Under the pieces are notes generated by a model. The model made no database searches. It was not told the origin of the DNA and saw only the letters and a program-made list of their open reading frames with translations. A program made the translations under genes and the position numbers. A DNA stretch of 64,000 nt, taken from assembly GCA_030549335.1 (NCBI GenBank), contig CM060195.1, positions 28,896,874 to 28,960,873 on the forward strand, written 5' to 3'. Position 1 is the stretch's first letter; each line of letters opens with the position of its first letter. This DNA comes from Pontederia crassipes. Its lineage: Eukaryota > Streptophyta > Magnoliopsida > Commelinales > Pontederiaceae. Below, piece by piece: positions 58,434 to 64,000 of the stretch.

Positions 58434-61400
58434 ATCAAATTTTTAATCTAATTTATTAGATTTCAAAATGCACTCAACTGAAATATAAAGTTAAGGGCTT
58501 TCTCAAGTCACCTTAACAACACAATTGGTCTCTTGCGATTTTCCCAAGAGTAGCATGTAAGAGAAAAATTAGAGAAAAACTCTAGAGAATCTAAAAACTT
58601 ATTTTCAGATAATAAAAAGATTCAAAGGAATAAATCTCAGGCAATAATTAATAAAATAATAAAAAACAATGCTATTAATCCATTAACTAATCGTACGAAG
58701 AATTGATAAATAATATAATTCAATTAAGAAAATCCTAAGGAATTACTCTAATAAACTATAGTACATCAATCTAAATAATGTTTCAGGAAAAGGATATAGA
58801 ACAAGAAGAACTACTCCTAATTCTACCGTCCTCTCTCGAGTTTCCAACAGAACTTCGTTGTAGCCTCTGGATCTCCTTCACCAAGCCCTCAACCTATGAT
58901 TTCTGCCCTGCAAAGATGCTTTTCCAGATCCTCTTCTGCCTCTTTTTATAGGTTTTCTCGTCCCCCAAGAAAAGAAACCGAAAATATATCCAAAAAGTGG
59001 ATAAAAACTGCTTTAAAACAACCTAACCGACTGTCGTCACGACCGTGAAAGGCTCTGGCACGGTCGTGACAGAAGACTATCAAGGCTGAAAAATAGCCAA
59101 ATTTCTGGTGGAAATCTCCCTGTCACGGCCATGACAGAAACTGTCACGGCTGTATTGTCATGGCCATGACAGTAACAGTCAATTTTTTTTATTGTTGTTC
59201 TGTTACGGCCATGACAAGAACTGTCACAGCCGTGACAGTCTTCTGAGCTATTTTAGGTCTTTTCTTGCCTTAATTTCGACGTTTTCTCGTATCCTGCCAT
59301 GAATAATTTTCAGACTTAGGTATAAATCAATTCTAAATAAAATTATATGAAAATCAATCAAAACTCATCTTTTCTAAACATAAGAACATTCTAAAATGTT
59401 AATCAAATGGACTAAACTAATGCATGATTTTCCGTGCATCAAGTGAGAAGCAGGTTATATGACAGTAATGTAGGCAAGGAAACTAAGAAATCCAATATCA
59501 ATGGCAAGGTTATTAAAACTGGACCTGACCGGCCGGTTCAACCACGAACTAGCGACTAGTCCGGTCTGAATTGAATAAAAAATTGGAAATGAAGTTGAAC
59601 AGGACAATAACTAGTTCAACCGGTAAAACTTGGCCTAACCACTGAACTAGGATAATCTGATTTGGAATTTAAAGTGAAAAAAATTAGAAAATAAAAGTTA
59701 AAATAGGAAATAAAAAGGTAGAAAGAAAAGTAAAAAAAGAGAGAGTTTGAATTAAGAATTGGTTAGAATTAAAAAGGAAATAAATGTGAAAAAATAATTG
59801 GAGAGATGAATTCATTGCAATAAAAAGTAAATAATAATAAATTTTGAAATGAAAATTAATATTCTTTCCTTTTTATGAGTAGGGAGAGAGGAAATAGTCA
59901 CAAAACTAATAACCTAAAGTCTTTTATATGAATATATATATATTTTAATATATCTAAGGAGAGAGGAACTAATGGAAATAGAAAAATAAAATTATTAAAC
60001 TGAAAGTAAAGAAAAAAATAAACATGAAAGTGATATATGTCAAAATAAAAATACTATTGAACAATAAAATAAAAGAATTAATATAAAATGCAAACTCTTT
60101 TTTTATGAATATTAAAATTTATTTGTTATATTTAATTATGAATTATAAGTTAGGACTATCTTTTTATACGTTATATAATATTGATTATGTATATATCTAT
60201 AAGTTATTATAAATAATATTAATTTAATAAAATCGGGTTGAATCTTATGGACCCAATTGATCATCCGGTCCATTGGGCAGTCCGAGTATTATAACATTGA
60301 TCAGTGACCACGACGGATAGGCCTGAGCAAAATCAAGTTCGGGTCCGGGTCCACTATGACCTAGTCTCAACCTGATTTTTGCTTAGACCCAGCACCGATA
60401 CCAGTTCTGATTGGTATCGAGATCGAGTTAGACTCGGTAAATCAGGAATTTAACCGGGTCCAAATAATTATTAAAATATTAAAAATTATAAAAAATTTAT
60501 ACAATTAATAAAACCAAATCACAATTTGATTAAACAAACATAAAATTATCAAACAAAATTATTTTTGAACATTTCAAAATGAAAAAATGATCATCAAATT
60601 AATAATAATTAGAATTAATAGCATAATTATAATTTTATTATTATTATTATAACTGAGTCGGGCCAAAGTTTCCATAGGACCTCGCCCCGACTCGGAATTC
60701 CTGATAACCAAGTCGGTGCGGGCCGGGTCGGCCGGGTCGACCCGGCCCATGCTCAGTCTTAAAGATGGATGACACATGCAAGAAAATCAAAGTTTGATAA
60801 ATTTAGTTACAAATTGAAGTTGGAGGACCTACTAATCATCACACCCTAAATTGAGAGATGATATATGTATTTCCCAGGCAAGATTAAATATATGTAATGT
60901 TTGAAAATCAGTTCGGTTCAACTAGTCTGAACACAAACCGACTGCAATTCCGTCGGTGTTAATAATAAAACTGGAAATCATAAAAAATCCATTCAATTCA
61001 GGAAAAAATGGGCTGAACTAGTAAATCGTGTTCCACCTAGTTTTTTATTTTTTAAAAAATAAGATATATGGAAAGATTTTATTAAAAGATATGAACCAAT
61101 TTTTAAAACATTAGGCTGGTTCAACCAATTAACATCCTGTTCAACAAAGATATCAACCTTCTATATATATATTAGAAATTTCTTTCCAATTTCTTTCCAA
61201 ATGGAATGATTCTATTAGAAGATAAGAAGTTATGAACCGGTTGGAGGGAGGAAAAAAAGTAGAATTTAAAATTTAAAATAAGAAAACAAAAGGAAAGAGG
61301 TTAGTTGGACGAAAACAATAAAAATGAAACATATTATTAAGAGAACAATAACATAATAAATAATTAAAGATGGAATGAGAATATAATATAAGTATGATTT

Positions 61401-61434
61401 TATCTTGAAAATAAATTTTGGACTATTACATTAG
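58434..61434. repeat. Large tandem duplication, unit 2
   Basis: It lies directly behind unit 1 in the same orientation. It lacks the start of the solo LTR and so has no 5' TSD. It keeps the GCATCA end and the AGTGAGAAGC flank at about 59441. It has only one copy of the 567-bp block and has lost about 60 bp of the MITE near 60690. Confidence 0.88.
60318..60760. mobile_element. hAT-like MITE, copy in unit 2
   Basis: This is the same element as 57239-57741, duplicated with the tandem unit. It starts TAGGCCTGAGCA and ends CCCATGCTCAGTCTT. A deletion of about 60 bp lies near 60690. Confidence 0.5.
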
Positions 61435-62780
61435 TAATAATATATTCACCAGAATAAAATTGCTATTTAAACTAACATTTGGTAATAAATAATAATTATT
61501 AAATAAGTTGAATCCATTTTTGTAATAAATATTCCTATCAAATAATAATATTATATAAAAATCAGGTTCAACAAGTTAATATCCGATCGAACCTTTACTC
61601 GATTGACATGTCGATCCGATTCTCGACCCCTTTTTTAAAACATTGAATAAATTTGTTGTAATATGATTAAAGTATTATTATTTTTTTGAATGAATGAATC
61701 TGGTACATTTTAATTTCATGCTCTAGACTACGAAAAAATGTTTTTTTTTTATCTTTTTCATTTTTGTTTATATTTTAATGATAATAAATCTAACTAAAAA
61801 CCTTTGATTTGTGAAACATTATTCCTTTATAAATTCACTAAAATTTGTCATAAATAATTATTTGCAATGAATTTAAAAAAATTGCATTTTTTAAAAATCG
61901 CACAACTAAATTTGCAACATGCATTAGAATCCTTTGCCGACTCACAAATAACATAGGGCAATAAGTTGTGAAAGACACTAGACTTCATAGTTTTTTATCC
62001 TTCTTAATTTTCAACAAATTTATTCACATTTAGAGGAATTTTATATATTAATATTATAAGATATAATATATTAGAATTCTGTATTGTCGGAGCCATCTAG
62101 TGTTTTTATTAGACTAGCCCGTCCGTTGTTCGACTCGATATAATTACGGACAAGTCATCCGCGCACAGTTTGAATTTGCCTAATAAGTTATCAGGCTCGG
62201 ACGGATAATAGGCTGAACACTATATTTTAGGCGTTTGCCCGATATTCAATAATTTGTTATACCCGTATGTTAATTAACAAACTCATCCAACCATTAATTT
62301 GTTAATAATATTAGGTATTTAGATCGAGTTAATTACTGCTTAGTTAGTGTCCATCAATAATAACTAGTAACCTTATATAATAATATTTACTAATAATAGA
62401 ATATAAGTAATTTATCCATTATTAATTTGATTTGTTCTATGATCAATGAAAAGATAAAATTATGAGAAAACTAAAGGAAAAAATAATGATACCTTATTTA
62501 CTATATTATATTATTAATGTATCAATAAAATAATATAAGAAAATATAGAAAAAAGAAATGTCAAATTTTAAAATAAATGAAAAGAATAATTTATTTTTAA
62601 AAAAATTAATGGACTTGTTCGGTTCGTTCATTAATCGATCTGTCCGTTAAAACCTATTAAACTTTATTACTCGGACAAGTTTAAAAGTCTATTAAATGAT
62701 TCGATAATAATATATTAAATTAATGAATTTGTTCGATTCTCTCATGTTTAATTAAAATTGGATTGATCGAAACTATTAGA
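61435..62780. other. AT-rich DNA, no gene seen
   Basis: The stretch at 61560-61650 (TTCAACAAGTTAATATCCGATC...CCCCTTTTTTAAAACATTG) resembles, in reverse, the start at about 59504 (CAAGGTTATTAAAACTGG). It may be the far end of the element that makes up the flank in both tandem units. Near 62090-62220 lies another GC-richer patch with TAGTGTTTTTATTAGACTAG at its left and ATAGGCTGAACACTA at its right, possibly a decayed MITE. Confidence 0.35.
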
Positions 62781-63498
62781 AGTCCGTCCAATTTCTTAAA
62801 CACGACTGAAATCATCAGAACCTTCAACAAAACCTTGGTTGTAGTTTGGCGGCTTCATCTCTTAGAAACTTTACATTTACAAAATAACATTATAATATTT
62901 TAAAAAATATAATTATATTCAAATATGGACGATCCTATTTGGAACTTCCAATGACCGTCGGATCTGATTGAAGTTTCGAGCTCCAGCCATTAGAAAATTT
63001 AAAGTTTAACTAATAATATTAATGTTTACAGAAAAATGTTACAATATTTTTCTACTAGGATTATGTAATATAATATAATTTCAATGATATGAGCCATCAG
63101 AAACTACCTCTTGGATAGTCGAAAAGTTTAAAAATTTAAATAACAATATTAATATTTACATAAGAATGCTATAATATTTATTAAATATTTGAATTCAGAT
63201 CGTCAGAGTTGTCATAACAATTTCCGATAGTTTTAGCCGTGAGAAATTTTAAATTTCAAATAATAATATTAAATTTTAGAGAAGAACACTATATTTCAAT
63301 ATTATATTATATACTATAATAACATTATTCCCGAATTATAGCAGCCTCGGCAAGAGGAACTTCTGTCGAAATATTGGTTCACAACATTGACAGTCTGAAA
63401 TTTTAAAGTTTAAATAATATCAACGTTTACCGAAAAACGTCACAAACCTCGCTACGGTCGCAAATATTGCTCTGTAAATTTAATATTTTTTTGTAGTG
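62780..63498. mobile_element. Degenerate CACTA-like right end
   Basis: The segment ends TATTTTTTTGTAGTG at 63498 and contains decayed repeats such as GACCGTCGG (about 62953) and CCGATAGTTTTAGCCGT (about 63222). It resembles the subterminal zones of CACTA elements 2 and 3. The left end was not found, so it is a relic. Confidence 0.45.
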
Positions 63499-64000
63499 AT
63501 TTCTTACATTTTATAAATAGTGTTATTTCCTTAAAACTCTTTTGAATTATAACAATTTTTCCTTGTCTCATTCTGTTAAGTTTTTCATTATTTTCAATTT
63601 TTCTCTTTATGAAAAGATTAAAATGTCCTTCCACAAAATATTCTTTATTTTTATGTTTCAAATAAAACAAAAGAAAATATTTTAACAATCCAACAATATC
63701 AAACATCAGTCGTGGAAGAATATTTCAATCTTTTCATAAATAAAAAATTGAAAATGACAAAAAAATTTAAGAGAGTCCCACGAAAAAATTGAAGTGAAAA
63801 ATTATAACATTCCCAAATCGACCCCCGTCACATGATAAAAATTAATCTGGAGACGCTACGACATGCTATGACTTTAATGATAATATTGACCATATTTCAG
63901 TCAAAAGTCGAGACACGTCAACGAAAGAATAATAAAATAAAAGAAATAAAGAAAATGATAACTTTAATTTGCAGAAATTTGAAAATGGCTATATCATCTC
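63499..64000. other. AT-rich DNA, no gene seen
   Basis: There is an 84-codon minus-strand frame at 63452-63706, rich in Lys, Phe and Ile. It has the composition of random AT-rich DNA and overlaps the CACTA-like end. Nothing else was recognised. Confidence 0.5.

Overview
The window is nuclear DNA of a flowering plant. It shows spliced genes, plant-type wall-associated receptor-like kinases (WAKL), and dense nested plant transposons: Ty1-copia, Ty3-gypsy, CACTA and Tourist-like elements, and solo LTRs. The GC-rich first exon of the intact kinase and the extracellular cysteine pattern suggest a monocot, but this is a weak inference. I see no tRNA, rRNA, CRISPR or bacterial-type operon.

Layout. 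At 1-1365 lies the 3' end of a decayed copia element, followed by a small antisense fragment that resembles a BAHD acyltransferase. The one clearly intact host gene is a minus-strand WAKL receptor kinase at 4610-7232 (three exons, predicted 716 residues). From 7.2 to 11.7 kb the sequence is AT-rich and without genes. From 11.7 to 28.7 kb there is a degenerate LTR-like block, a 663-bp Tourist-like MITE, and a complete but dead 10.3-kb gypsy chromovirus (15749-26023, TSD AATCA) that landed inside an ORF of an older retroelement.

From 28681 to 40889 there is a large, decayed CACTA element (TSD TAC). It is interrupted by a second CACTA element (35484-39073, TSD ACT), which in turn holds a solo LTR (35876-37530, TSD AATCT). 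From 40.9 to 46 kb an LTR-like repeat is split by another solo LTR (42060-43791, TSD TATAT) and a third CACTA element (43907-45746, TSD TCA). At 46936-51688 lies a second, broken WAKL gene with the same exon plan as the first. Its large intron has received a truncated CACTA element. From 52.9 to 61.4 kb there are GC-rich islands with related flanking sequence, a third solo LTR (54525-56361, TSD AGTGA) and a tandem duplication of about 3 kb. The last 2.5 kb are AT-rich with one more degenerate CACTA-like end.

The two WAKL genes are paralogues on the same strand, now about 40 kb apart because of transposon insertions. Both have a first exon of exactly 889 coding nucleotides and both carry a tiny middle exon (42 and 36 nt) where many WAK genes carry a calcium-binding EGF exon. 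No new multi-gene system is evident. The most interesting signals are this shared micro-exon, the active-site losses in the second kinase, the palindrome-rich solo LTR family, and the nested insertion history readable from exact target-site duplications.
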